The notes below the pieces were generated by a model. The model ran no database searches, had not been told where the DNA came from, and saw only the letters and a program-made list of their open reading frames with translations. A DNA stretch of 64,000 bases, taken from contig NZ_BSFQ01000022.1 of NCBI RefSeq assembly GCF_027922425.1, forward strand, positions 51,279 to 115,278, read 5' to 3'. This document shows positions 41,715 through 50,118 of the stretch, piece after piece (positions within the stretch are counted from its first letter, which is position 1; every line of letters begins with the position of its first letter). Origin of the DNA: Pseudonocardia halophobica. Its GTDB lineage: Bacteria; Actinomycetota; Actinomycetes; Mycobacteriales; Pseudonocardiaceae. The translations under genes were made by a program, and so were the position numbers.

Positions 41715-43025
41715 ATGCCCGAGAACGACCCCACCGCCGCCTGGTCCTTCGAGACCAAGCAGGTCCACGCCGGCGCCTCCGCCGACCCGACCACCGGTGC
41801 CCGGGCCACCCCGATCTACCAGACGACGTCGTACACCTTCCGGGACACCGACCACGCCGCGGCGCTGTTCGGCCTCGCCGAGCTGGGCAACATCTACACC
41901 CGGATCATGAACCCGACGCAGGACGTCCTGGAGCAGCGGATCGCCGCGCTCGAGGGCGGCATCGGGGCCGTGGCGGTCGCCTCCGGGCAGGCCGCGCAGA
42001 CGCTCGCCATCCTCAACATCGCGCAGGCCGGGGACCACTTCGTGTCCAGCGCCTCGCTCTACGGCGGCACCTACAACCTCTTCCACTACACGCTGCCGAA
42101 GCTGGGCATCGACGTCACGTTCGTCGAGGACCCGGACAACGCCGAGGAGTGGCGCGCGGCGGTCCGTCCAAACACGAAGGCGTTCTACGCCGAGACGATC
42201 GGCAACCCGCGCAGCAACGTGCTGGACATCCGGCTCGTCGCCGACCTCGCCCACGAGGCCGGCGTGCCGCTGATCGTCGACAACACGGTGCCCACCCCGT
42301 ACCTGGTCCGCCCGTTCGAGCACGGCGCGGACATCGTGGTGCACTCGGCCACCAAGTTCCTCGGCGGCCACGGCACGAGCATCGGCGGCGTGGTCGTCGA
42401 CTCCGGCAACTTCGACTGGGGCACCCAGGCGGAGCGGTTCCCGGGCCTGACCACCCCGGACCCGAGCTACCACGGCCTGAACTACTGGGAGGCGCTCGGC
42501 CCGCTGTCCTTCCTGATCAAGTTCCGCGTGCAGCTGCTGCGCGACCTCGGCCCGGCGATCGCGCCGCTGAACTCGTTCCTGCTGATCCAGGGCATCGAGA
42601 CGCTGTCGCTGCGGATCGAGCGGCACGTGCAGAACGCGCTCGCGGTGGCCGAGTGGCTCGAGCAGCGCGACGAGGTGGAGAAGGTCTACTACGCCGCGCT
42701 GCCGTCGAGCCCGTGGCACGCGCTGCAGCAGAAGTACCTGCCCAAGGGCGCGGGCGCGGTCGTCGCGTTCGACATCCGCGGTGGCGTCGAGGCGGGCAAG
42801 AAGTTCGTCGACGCGCTGGAGCTGCACAGCCACCTGGCCAACATCGGCGACGTCCGCAGCCTGGTGATCCACCCGGCGTCGACCACCCACAGCCAGCTCT
42901 CCGGCGAGGAGCAGCTGTCCACGGGTGTCGGCCCGGGCCTGATCCGGCTGTCCGTGGGCCTGGAGGGCATCGAGGACATCAAGGCCGACCTCGACGCCGG
43001 GTTCCGGGCCGCGAAGAGCGCGTGA
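41715..43025 (+). CDS. metY: O-acetylhomoserine sulfhydrylase (MetY type)
   Basis: A 436-residue PLP enzyme of the Cys/Met metabolism family, making homocysteine from O-acetylhomoserine and sulfide. FETKQVHAGASADPTTGARATPIYQTTSY opens it; the PLP Lys is in VVHSATKFLGGHG; the domain ends with HPASTTHSQLS and RLSVGLEGIEDI. The length (over 420) fits MetY rather than MetB or MetZ. An AGGAGA site precedes the ATG. The stop overlaps the metX start by GTGA. A candidate Cys-sensing leader peptide lies upstream. Confidence 0.95.
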   Translation: MPENDPTAAWSFETKQVHAGASADPTTGARATPIYQTTSYTFRDTDHAAALFGLAELGNIYTRIMNPTQDVLEQRIAALEGGIGAVAVASGQAAQTLAILNIAQAGDHFVSSASLYGGTYNLFHYTLPKLGIDVTFVEDPDNAEEWRAAVRPNTKAFYAETIGNPRSNVLDIRLVADLAHEAGVPLIVDNTVPTPYLVRPFEHGADIVVHSATKFLGGHGTSIGGVVVDSGNFDWGTQAERFPGLTTPDPSYHGLNYWEALGPLSFLIKFRVQLLRDLGPAIAPLNSFLLIQGIETLSLRIERHVQNALAVAEWLEQRDEVEKVYYAALPSSPWHALQQKYLPKGAGAVVAFDIRGGVEAGKKFVDALELHSHLANIGDVRSLVIHPASTTHSQLSGEEQLSTGVGPGLIRLSVGLEGIEDIKADLDAGFRAAKSA

Positions 43026-44167
43026 CGACCACCGACCCGGAGACTCTGCTCCCTCCCGCCACCGGCGCGTGGCGGGAGGGGGCGGACCCCGGGCGTCGCC
43101 GCTTCCTGGACCTCCCCGCCGCCGTGCCGCTCGAGGCGGGCGGGGAGCTCCCGGACGTCCGGCTCGCCTACGAGACCTGGGGCGAGCTCGACGCCACCGG
43201 GTCCAACGCCGTGCTGGTCCTGCACGCCCTCACCGGCGACGCGCACGTGACCGGCCCGGCGGGCCCGGGCCAGCCCACCGCCGGCTGGTGGGACGGGCTG
43301 ATCGGGCCGGGCCGCCCGCTGGACACCGACCGGTGGTTCGTGGTGGCGCCGAACGTGATCGGTGGCTGCCAGGGCACCACCGGGCCTGCGTCCCGGGCCC
43401 CGAACGGACGGCCGTGGGGCAGCCGGTTCCCGCTGGTCACCGCGCGGGACACCGTCCGGTCCGAGGTCGCGCTGGCCGACGCGCTCGGCGTGGGCACCTG
43501 GGCAATGGTCGTCGGCGGGTCGATGGGCGGCATGCGCGCTCTCGAGTGGGCCGCGACCGAGCCGGAGCGCGTCGCCCGGCTCATGCTGCTGGCCTCGCCC
43601 GCGGCGGCCTCGGCGGACCAGATCGGCTGGGCCGCACCGCAGCTCGCCGCGATCCGGGGCGACCAGGGCTGGCACGGCGGCGACTACCACGATCTCCCGC
43701 CCGGTGCCGGGCCGCACGAGGGCCTGGGCGTCGCGCGGCGGATCGCGCACCTGAGCTACCGCACCGGCTACGAGCTGGCCACCCGGTTCGGCCGCGAGCC
43801 GCAGACCGGCGAGGACCCGTTCCACGGCGGGCGGTACGCCGTCGAGTCCTACCTGGACCACCACGCGGCGAAGCTGGTGCACCGCTTCGACGCCGGCTCC
43901 TACGTGCGGCTCACCGAGCTGATGAACGCCCACGACGTCGGGCGCGGACGGGGCGGCACGGCCGAGGCGCTGGCCCGGGTCACGGCCCGCACCGCGGTCG
44001 TCGGGATCAGCTCGGACCGGCTCTACCCGGTCTCGCAGCAGGAGGAGCTGGCCGCGGGGATCCCCGACGCGCAGCTGCGGGTGATCGAGTCCCCCTACGG
44101 CCACGACGGCTTCCTCATCGAGTCCGAGGCCGTCGGCACCCTGGTCGAGGACCTGCTGGCCCGGTAG
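43022..44167 (+). CDS. metX: Homoserine O-acetyltransferase
   Basis: A 381-residue alpha/beta-hydrolase-fold enzyme that acetylates homoserine with acetyl-CoA. LRLAYETWGELDATGSNAVLVLHALTGDAHVTG-type sequence and PNVIGGCQGTTGP are family marks; the nucleophile Ser is in VVGGSMGGMRALEWA; the acidic and His residues appear in ISSDRLYP and YGHDGFLIES. The GTG overlaps the metY stop, so the two are translationally coupled, and product of MetX feeds MetY. The MetX and MetY pair is standard in actinobacteria. Confidence 0.96.
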   Translation: MTTTDPETLLPPATGAWREGADPGRRRFLDLPAAVPLEAGGELPDVRLAYETWGELDATGSNAVLVLHALTGDAHVTGPAGPGQPTAGWWDGLIGPGRPLDTDRWFVVAPNVIGGCQGTTGPASRAPNGRPWGSRFPLVTARDTVRSEVALADALGVGTWAMVVGGSMGGMRALEWAATEPERVARLMLLASPAAASADQIGWAAPQLAAIRGDQGWHGGDYHDLPPGAGPHEGLGVARRIAHLSYRTGYELATRFGREPQTGEDPFHGGRYAVESYLDHHAAKLVHRFDAGSYVRLTELMNAHDVGRGRGGTAEALARVTARTAVVGISSDRLYPVSQQEELAAGIPDAQLRVIESPYGHDGFLIESEAVGTLVEDLLAR

Positions 44168-44209
44168 ACATCCGGGCATGAACCTCCGCGTCGCCGTCCC
44201 GCCCCGCCC

Positions 44210-44971
44210 GTGTCCGACCTCCGGCTGACGCACGTCGGCGGCCCGACCCTGCTGGTCGAGGCCGCCGGCCTGCGGATCCTCACCGACCCGACCTTCGACC
44301 CGCCCGGCCGGCGGTACGGGTTCGGCTGGGGGACGTCGTCGCGCAAGCTGGCCGGCCCGGCCCTCGGCCCGGACGAGCTGGGGCCGATCGACGCGGTCCT
44401 GCTCAGCCACGACCACCACGCCGACAACCTCGACGACCGCGGCCGCGCCCTGCTCGCCGGCGTCGGCACCGTCGTCACGACCGTCCCCGGGGCCCGGCGG
44501 CTGGGCGGCGCGGTCCGCGGGCTGGCGCCCTGGGCGTCCACCCGGATCGGGGACGTGGAGGTCACCGCCACCCCGTGCCGGCACGGTCCGCCGCTGAGCA
44601 GGCCGGTGGCGGGCGCGGTGATCGGCTTCGCGCTCGCGCTGCCGGACGGCGTGCTGTGGATCTCGGGGGACACCGTGCCGTTCCGCGGCACCCGCGAGGT
44701 GGTCCGGCGGCTGGCGGTCGACGTCGCGGTCCTGCACCTCGGCTGCGTGCGGTTCCCGGTCACCGGGCCGCTGCGGTACAGCATGACCGGCAAGCAGGCC
44801 GTCGCGCTGAGCCGGGCGCTGCAGCCGCGGGTGGTGGTCCCGGTGCACTACGAGGGCTGGTCGCACTTCCGGGAGGGCCGGGCCGAGGCGGAGCGGGCGT
44901 TCGCCGTGGCCGCCGACGTGCGGGACCGGGTGCGCTGGCTGCGCCCGGGGGAGGTCACGCCGATCGACTGA
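44210..44971 (+). CDS. MBL-fold metal-dependent hydrolase (UlaG-like)
   Basis: A 253-residue metallo-beta-lactamase-fold protein. VLLSHDHHADNLDD is the metal motif; an Asn stands where the classical HxHxDH has its last His, as in some UlaG-like proteins. LWISGDTVPF supplies the bridging Asp and VVVPVHYEGWSHF the last His. LTDPTFDPPGR near the start is common to this group. The product is unknown. It is 42 bp after metX and its end overlaps the convergent Dph6-like gene by 17 bp. Confidence 0.82.
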   Translation: MSDLRLTHVGGPTLLVEAAGLRILTDPTFDPPGRRYGFGWGTSSRKLAGPALGPDELGPIDAVLLSHDHHADNLDDRGRALLAGVGTVVTTVPGARRLGGAVRGLAPWASTRIGDVEVTATPCRHGPPLSRPVAGAVIGFALALPDGVLWISGDTVPFRGTREVVRRLAVDVAVLHLGCVRFPVTGPLRYSMTGKQAVALSRALQPRVVVPVHYEGWSHFREGRAEAERAFAVAADVRDRVRWLRPGEVTPID

Positions 44972-45602
44972 GCCCGAGCTCCGCGACCGCCATCCCGTCG
45001 CGCTCCCCGACGTCGCCGACCACGACGGGCACGGGGGAGCGGAAGCCCGGGCCGTCCGTGACGAAGGTGTGGAACTCGCCGTTCTCCCCGCACGGGTCGA
45101 CGGCCTCGGGCAGGGCGGCGAGGAACTCCTCGTCGAACGCGTGCCCGGCCAGCTCCGCCGGCACCCGGGCCGGGTCCACGGACACGACGACGGCGCGCAG
45201 CCCGGCCGCGATCATCGCCCGGGCCAGCGGGCCGGTCGGCCTGCCCCACAACGGGAACTCCGGCGTCAGCCCGGTGCCGGCCAGCGTGCGCTCGCGGTAG
45301 GCGCGGATGTCGGCGAGGAAGAGGTCCCCGTAGACGACGGTGTCCGCCCCGGCCGCGCGGGCGGCCGCGAGCGCCGCACCGGTCCGGCGCTCGTACTCGG
45401 CGTTCGGGCACGGCCACGGCAGCTCGACGACGTGCAGCGGCAGGCCGAGCGCCGCGGCCTGCGCCTCGACCAGCTCCCGCGGCACGCCGTGCACCGGGAC
45501 CCGACCGGCCGAGACCGTGGTGAACAGCCCGGTGACGTCGGCGCGGAGGCCCAGCGCGTACGCGGCGTCCTTCCCGCAGGACCAGCTCACCCAGGCGGCC
45601 AC
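44955..45602 (-). CDS. Dph6-domain (diphthine-ammonia ligase-like) ATP-binding protein
   Basis: A 215-residue PP-loop ATPase. VSWSCGKDAAYAL is the PP-loop (S-x-GKD), and CGENGEFHTFVTDGPGF is the second conserved motif of the Dph6/MJ0570 family. Eukaryotes and archaea use Dph6 to make diphthamide, which bacteria lack, so the bacterial substrate is unknown. The GTG start is 4 bp after the stop of the upstream exported protein gene (45607-46188), so they are probably coupled. Confidence 0.82.
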   Translation of the reverse strand: MAAWVSWSCGKDAAYALGLRADVTGLFTTVSAGRVPVHGVPRELVEAQAAALGLPLHVVELPWPCPNAEYERRTGAALAAARAAGADTVVYGDLFLADIRAYRERTLAGTGLTPEFPLWGRPTGPLARAMIAAGLRAVVVSVDPARVPAELAGHAFDEEFLAALPEAVDPCGENGEFHTFVTDGPGFRSPVPVVVGDVGERDGMAVAELGLSRSA

Positions 45603-45606
45603 CCGG

Positions 45607-46188
45607 TTACCGTCGCACGGACACGTGCACGTGGTCGAAGTGGCCGCCGGTGGCGTCGGACGGGTCGTAGACGCCGCCGCCGTTGTACGGGCGGCCCCAC
45701 CCGTCCTCGTCGGCGAGGAAGGCGCTGCGGTACCAGATCCGGCCCTGCCAGATCACGTACCGGACGTCGAGCTCCTCGGCGTGCTCCCGCAGCCAGTTCG
45801 CGACCGCCCACCCGGCCTCCAGCTCGGCGCCCTCGGGGAAGGTGCCGGCCCGGGTGGGGAAGAAGTCGCAGGCCCGGCCCTGCGGATGGTCGCTCGACGG
45901 GTTCCACTCGTGCGCGCTCCAGCAGGTGGTGCCGCGCAACCGGTCGCCGAACTCCGCCACCGCCCGGTCGTGCAGGGCGAGCGCGGCCGGGGTGAGGCAC
46001 CCCTCGCTGGTCGGGTCGTCGGCGACGCACCCGGGGGAGGGTTGCGGGGCGACCCGCTCGCGGAACCGGTCGACCGCGTCGAACCGCACCAGCGCGACGA
46101 CCGCGACGGCGGCCAGGGCCAGCGCGACCAGGGCGGCGACCGCCCGGCCCGTGCGGCGGCGTGAACTGCGGGGGCGGGTGCGGTGCAC
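45607..46188 (-). CDS. Exported ARB_07466-like (M15/D-Ala-D-Ala-type fold) protein
   Basis: A 193-residue protein. A basic N-terminus then a membrane helix (AVAALVALALAAVAVVALV) anchor it outside. The C-terminal half has SDHPQGRACDFFP, VRYVIWQGRIWYRSAF and GGHFDHVHVS, the layout of the ARB_07466-like domain, related to M15 peptidases with His/Asp metal sites. It may bind or cut cell-wall peptide. Neighbour upstream is an exported glycosidase-like protein on the same strand (46 bp away), downstream the Dph6-like gene (4 bp away). Confidence 0.82.
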   Translation of the reverse strand: MHRTRPRSSRRRTGRAVAALVALALAAVAVVALVRFDAVDRFRERVAPQPSPGCVADDPTSEGCLTPAALALHDRAVAEFGDRLRGTTCWSAHEWNPSSDHPQGRACDFFPTRAGTFPEGAELEAGWAVANWLREHAEELDVRYVIWQGRIWYRSAFLADEDGWGRPYNGGGVYDPSDATGGHFDHVHVSVRR

Positions 46189-46234
46189 GCGGGCTCCTCG
46201 GTCCGGAACGTCCGGTGCCGAGGATACCGGGCGA

Positions 46235-47500
46235 CTACCCCGCGTAGACCCCGATCCCGTTGGGCACCAGCCGCGGCGAGGGGTCCGACGGGTCGTTGAC
46301 GATCGTCGTCGCCGGGGCGCCGCCGTCGCGGTAGGCGAGGGTGGAGGAGCCGCCGCCGTCGAGGTTGACGGCGTCGTCCAGCCCCAGCTCGCGCAGCAGG
46401 TTCGAGAACTGCAGGAGGGTCGCGCCGACGCTGTCGGACTGCCGGCCGTCGACGGTGACCAGGAACATCCGCCGGCCGTCGGCGGTCACCCCGGCGCCGC
46501 TGCGCGGGGCGCGGGCGCTGTCGTCGAGCCGCTCGGTCGGGGCGGCGTCGCGGAGGATCGGGCTGCCGCCCACGGCCATCCGCGGCGCGACCCCGCTCGC
46601 CGGGACCAGCGCGTAGTCCACGGTCACCCGGTCGCCGACCTTCAGGCCGCGCAACGCCACGGCCCCCTGCTCGCGGCCGACCAGCGCGGTCTCCTCCGCG
46701 GGCAGCCGGCCCGCCCCGGGCGGGCGGACCGCGGTCACCGCGCCGTCGCGGACCACCACCTCGGCCTGGTCGGCGGCGCACGGAGCGTCCCGGTCGGTGT
46801 CGGAGCCGCAGAGCGTGCGGGCGCGGTCGACGTCGCCCCAGTCCGACGTGAACACCCCGATCCCGTTGACCGGCACCGCGTGCTGGTTGAGCGCGACGAT
46901 CGGCAGGGAGTCCTGTTCGGTCCGGTCCGGGTAGGACACCCGCTCGATCCCCGCGCGCCGCACCTCGCCGCGCAGCGGGAGCCGGTCGACCCGGGCCACG
47001 CCGTCGGTGCCGACCGCGAACACGTAGTCCATCTCGGCGCCCGGCACCGCGGGCGCGGCGCGGCGGCCCTGCGGCACCGCGGCCTTGAGGAAGCGGCCGT
47101 CCTGCACGGCCGGCCCGGCCGGCGCGCTGGTGCGGCCGATGTCGAAGAAGTCCCCGTTGATCCCGGCGACGGCACCGCTGCCGTCGGCCATGCCCTTGAT
47201 CGGCGCCCGGGCGGCGACGGCGCCGGGGGTGAGCAGGTCGGCCCGCACCCCGGGCGTCGTGAGGTCGACCTCGACGACGTCGCCCATGACGTTGCCGGCG
47301 GCGGTGGTCGTGGTGATGTCCCGATGCGTGACCCCCGGGGCGACCTCGACCGCCTCGGAGAGCGACTCGACGATCCGCTCGGGCCGGTCCGGCGGCGGTG
47401 GCAGTGGTTCGGCGCTCGCCGCCGGCGCCAGCAGGACCAGTCCGGCACCGACCGTGACGAGCAGTCGCCCGACCGTGGTCGACAGGATCCCCATCCGCAT
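46235..47500 (-). CDS. Exported phosphodiester glycosidase (NAGPA-like) protein
   Basis: A 421-residue protein with a signal peptide (LLVTVGAGLVLLAPAASA, about 12-30). The NAGPA domain follows with INGDFFDIG, a Ser/Asp stretch and NLDGGGSSTLAYRDG, plus NGIGVYAG at the end; DGGGSST is the family hallmark for breaking phosphodiester-linked sugars in animals and phage. The role in bacterial envelopes is unknown. It is first in a minus-strand group with the ARB_07466-like and Dph6-like genes. Confidence 0.88.
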   Translation of the reverse strand: MRMGILSTTVGRLLVTVGAGLVLLAPAASAEPLPPPPDRPERIVESLSEAVEVAPGVTHRDITTTTAAGNVMGDVVEVDLTTPGVRADLLTPGAVAARAPIKGMADGSGAVAGINGDFFDIGRTSAPAGPAVQDGRFLKAAVPQGRRAAPAVPGAEMDYVFAVGTDGVARVDRLPLRGEVRRAGIERVSYPDRTEQDSLPIVALNQHAVPVNGIGVFTSDWGDVDRARTLCGSDTDRDAPCAADQAEVVVRDGAVTAVRPPGAGRLPAEETALVGREQGAVALRGLKVGDRVTVDYALVPASGVAPRMAVGGSPILRDAAPTERLDDSARAPRSGAGVTADGRRMFLVTVDGRQSDSVGATLLQFSNLLRELGLDDAVNLDGGGSSTLAYRDGGAPATTIVNDPSDPSPRLVPNGIGVYAG

Positions 47501-47612
47501 GTCCGCTCCCCCCGGAGACCGTGTTCCGGGGGAATGCGACCACGAAGAGCGAGGAGTTCCGAGGGAGCGACACGCGGTTCACTCCGCAGTGGAGGAACGT
47601 TCCCGTGTCGGG

Positions 47613-48047
47613 TTACCGGATCCGGGCCCCGTAGACCCGTTCGACCGTCATGGTCATGAGCACCCGGCGGTCCGCGACCATGGTCTCCCGGTACTCCGCC
47701 CAGTCCGGATGCTCACCGGCGGCGCGGCGGTAGTACTCGACGAGCGCCTCGACCTCGGGGGAGTCGGGGCTCGCCCCCGGCCCGGTCAGCGTCACCGGGC
47801 CCTCCGCGGTGGCCCAGCCCCACCCGTCGGGGCTGGTCACCTCGAGCGCGGCCCGCGGGTCGCGGCGCAGGTTCGCCGTTTTGGCCCGGCCCTCCGTCAT
47901 CGACACCGAGATGGTGCCGGCCTCGCGGTCGTAGAAGGGCGTCACCGGGGAGAGCTGGGGCACCCCGTCCTTCTTGATCGTGGCGAGCACGGCGAGCCGG
48001 CTCTCGGCGAGCAGGGCGTGGGGGTCGAACTCTGTGGCCGCGGTCAT
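47613..48047 (-). CDS. PPOX-class F420-dependent oxidoreductase-like protein
   Basis: A 144-residue split-barrel protein. LAESRLAVLATIKKDGVPQLSPVTPFYDREAGTI opens it and RRDPRAALEVTSPDGWGWATAEGPVTL, YRETMVADRRVLMTMTVERVYG close it, the pattern of the TIGR03618-type F420-binding group of actinobacteria. The ATG at 48045-48047 is used; longer frames run through a strong terminator hairpin. Substrate unknown. Confidence 0.85.
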   Translation of the reverse strand: MTAATEFDPHALLAESRLAVLATIKKDGVPQLSPVTPFYDREAGTISVSMTEGRAKTANLRRDPRAALEVTSPDGWGWATAEGPVTLTGPGASPDSPEVEALVEYYRRAAGEHPDWAEYRETMVADRRVLMTMTVERVYGARIR

Positions 48048-48085
48048 ACCCGGCCCAACCCGCAGCCCGTGCCGTCCATTCCGCT

Positions 48086-48125
48086 GTGCGCGGTAAGTGG
48101 TGCCGGAGCACCACTTACCGCGCAC
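48086..48125. terminator. Perfect 18-bp hairpin, terminator of the SDR gene
   Basis: An 18-nt arm (48086-48103) pairs exactly with 48108-48125 around CGGA. It begins 16 bp after the end of the minus-strand SDR gene at 48142 and probably ends its message before the split-barrel gene. It has no U-tract. Confidence 0.85.
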
Positions 48126-48141
48126 GGGCAGCGGAGCTGCT

Positions 48142-48981
48142 CTACACCTTCTCGATGAACCCGAGGTCGACGGCGACGGTCTGGCCCGTGACGTAGCGGG
48201 ACTCGTCGGAGGCCAGCCAGAGCACGGCGTTGGAGATGTCGCGCGGCTCGACCCAGGGGTGCGGCATCGTGTGCAGTGCCTGGAAGGCCTCCCCGTAGCG
48301 CTCCCGGGTCAGCTCCTCGGGCTTCGCGTCGGGCAGGAAGAGCTCGTACATCGGCCGGTTCTGGATCATGTCGGTGTCCACGGCGGTGGGGTGCACCGTG
48401 TTGCACCGGATCCCGTACTGCGAGACCTCCTGGACCATCGTCCGCATGATCCCGACGACGCCGTGCTTGGCCGCGGTGTAGTGGACCATGTTGGCGAAAC
48501 CGCGCAGCCCGGCCGTGGAGCTGGTCAGCACCAGGGAGCCGCCCTGACCGCGTTCGATCATCGACGGCAGCACCGCCTTGAGCGTCCGCCAGACGCCGGT
48601 GACGTTGACCGCCAGCATCTCGTCCCACATCTGGTCGGTCATCTCCCACGCCGGCGCGTAGCTGAAGATGCCGGCGTTGGCGCACACGACGTCGATGTGC
48701 CCGAACTCCGAGAGTCCGGCCTGGACCGCGGCGTCGAGCGCGGCGGAGTCCCGGACGTCGGCCTCGCGGGTGAGGACCCGGCGGTCCAGCTCCTCGATCA
48801 GCTTGGCCGTCTCGGCGAGGTCCTCCGGCTGCGACATGCCGTAGGGCACGGTCTCGATCTGCGCGCAGAGGTCGACGGCGACGATCTCCGCGCCCTCCTC
48901 GGCCAGCCGCAGCGCGTGCGAGCGGCCCTGCCCGCGCGCCGCCCCGGTGACCAGCGCGACCTTGCCGTCCATCCGTCCCAT
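48142..48981 (-). CDS. Mycofactocin-type short-chain dehydrogenase
   Basis: A 279-residue SDR. The cofactor motif is TGAARGQGRSHALRLAEEGAEIVAVDLC, a wording typical of the SDRs that keep a non-exchangeable NAD and pass electrons to mycofactocin in actinobacteria. Catalytic residues are in TSSTAGLRGFANMVHYTAAKHG; an insert around residues 185-220 (TDMIQNRPMYELFLPDAKPEEL) is also typical. It likely oxidises an alcohol. It diverges from an esterase gene across a palindromic region (49068-49114). Confidence 0.9.
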   Translation of the reverse strand: MGRMDGKVALVTGAARGQGRSHALRLAEEGAEIVAVDLCAQIETVPYGMSQPEDLAETAKLIEELDRRVLTREADVRDSAALDAAVQAGLSEFGHIDVVCANAGIFSYAPAWEMTDQMWDEMLAVNVTGVWRTLKAVLPSMIERGQGGSLVLTSSTAGLRGFANMVHYTAAKHGVVGIMRTMVQEVSQYGIRCNTVHPTAVDTDMIQNRPMYELFLPDAKPEELTRERYGEAFQALHTMPHPWVEPRDISNAVLWLASDESRYVTGQTVAVDLGFIEKV

Positions 48982-49067
48982 GGGTGCACCACCGTCCCGA
49001 TCGGTTCGCTCCGGACCAGCCACGCCGCCGGTCCCGTCCTCGACGCTAGGCAGCGGGGTCGGCGGTG

Positions 49068-49114
49068 CGGAGGTCTCAGTTCCGAGACCGGCCGGTCTCA
49101 GAGTGAGACCTCCG
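49068..49114. promoter_or_regulatory. Compound palindrome between SDR and esterase genes
   Basis: Outer arms GGAGGTCTCA and TGAGACCTCC match perfectly, and a perfect inner palindrome GAGACCGGCCGGTCTC lies at the centre. Four GGTCTC/GAGACC half-sites make two dyads, so two dimers of a regulator could bind side by side. Confidence 0.7.
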
Positions 49115-49184
49115 CGACGACCCGCGGGCTGGTGATCTCCGTCGTGGCGCGGGCGGCGCGGCCCGCACGACCGACGGAGGAGCG

Positions 49185-50105
49185 ATGGTCTCGGCACGGG
49201 TGAACGACATGGCCGCGGCGGCCTACGCGGGCTGGTTGCGGGAGGACGCGACCCTCGAGGAGATGCGGACGGGCTTCGACGGCATGTGCCCCGAACCGGC
49301 CGCCGACGTGACGCTCGCCGAGGGCGTCGTCGGCGGGGTGCGCGGCACGTGGGTGGAGGTCCCGGAGAGCGGCGCGACGGGGTCGGCGGCCACGGTCCTG
49401 CACTTCCACGCCGGTGGCTACCTGATCGGCTCGCCCACCAGCCACCGCGACCTGGGGGCCCGGATCGCCCGGGCCGCCGGGGCCCGGGTCTTCCTCGCCG
49501 ACTACCGGCTCGCCCCGGAGCACGCCTTCCCGGCCGCGTACGACGACGGCGTCGCCGCCTACCGTGGGATGCTCGCCGACGGCGTCGACCCGGCCTCGCT
49601 CGTGGTCTCCGGCGACTCCGCCGGCGGCGGCCTGGCCCTGGCGGTCCTCGCCGCGGCGCGGGACGCCGGCGACCCGCTCCCGGCGGCCGGCGTCCTGATG
49701 TCGCCCTGGGCCGACCTCACCCTCGCCGGCGACTCCATGACCGGCCGCGAGGCCGTCGACCCGCTCGTGAGCCGGGCCGTGCTCACCGAGATGCAGCAGG
49801 GCTACCTGCAGGGCGCGGACCCGGCCGACCACCGGGCGTCGCCGCTGCTGGGGAACCTGGCCGGGCTGCCGCCGCTGCTGGTCCAGGTGGGCAGCAGCGA
49901 GGTCCTCGAGGACGACGCCGTGCGGATCGCCGACGGCGTGCTCCGCGCGGGCGGCGAGGCGTTCCTGCAGATCGGGTACGAGATGGTGCACGTGTTCCAG
50001 ATGTTCGCCGACCGGCTTCCCGAGGGCGCCGCCGCGGTCGATCGGATCGGTGCCTTCGTCCGGGCCCAGGTCCGCAGCGCGGTCGTCGACGTGGCCGCGG
50101 TCTGA
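49185..50105 (+). CDS. HSL-family alpha/beta-hydrolase (esterase)
   Basis: A 306-residue esterase. LHFHAGGYLIGSPTSH is the oxyanion-hole HGG-type motif of the hormone-sensitive-lipase family and VVSGDSAGGGLALAV holds the nucleophile. PPLLVQVGSSEVLEDDA carries the acidic residue, and His is in YEMVHVFQMF. GGAGGAGCG precedes the ATG. It overlaps in context with the divergent SDR and the following luciferase-like gene (13 bp), so it may act in the breakdown of the same ester. Confidence 0.9.
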   Translation: MVSARVNDMAAAAYAGWLREDATLEEMRTGFDGMCPEPAADVTLAEGVVGGVRGTWVEVPESGATGSAATVLHFHAGGYLIGSPTSHRDLGARIARAAGARVFLADYRLAPEHAFPAAYDDGVAAYRGMLADGVDPASLVVSGDSAGGGLALAVLAAARDAGDPLPAAGVLMSPWADLTLAGDSMTGREAVDPLVSRAVLTEMQQGYLQGADPADHRASPLLGNLAGLPPLLVQVGSSEVLEDDAVRIADGVLRAGGEAFLQIGYEMVHVFQMFADRLPEGAAAVDRIGAFVRAQVRSAVVDVAAV

Positions 50106-50118
50106 GGGGGCGGCGACG

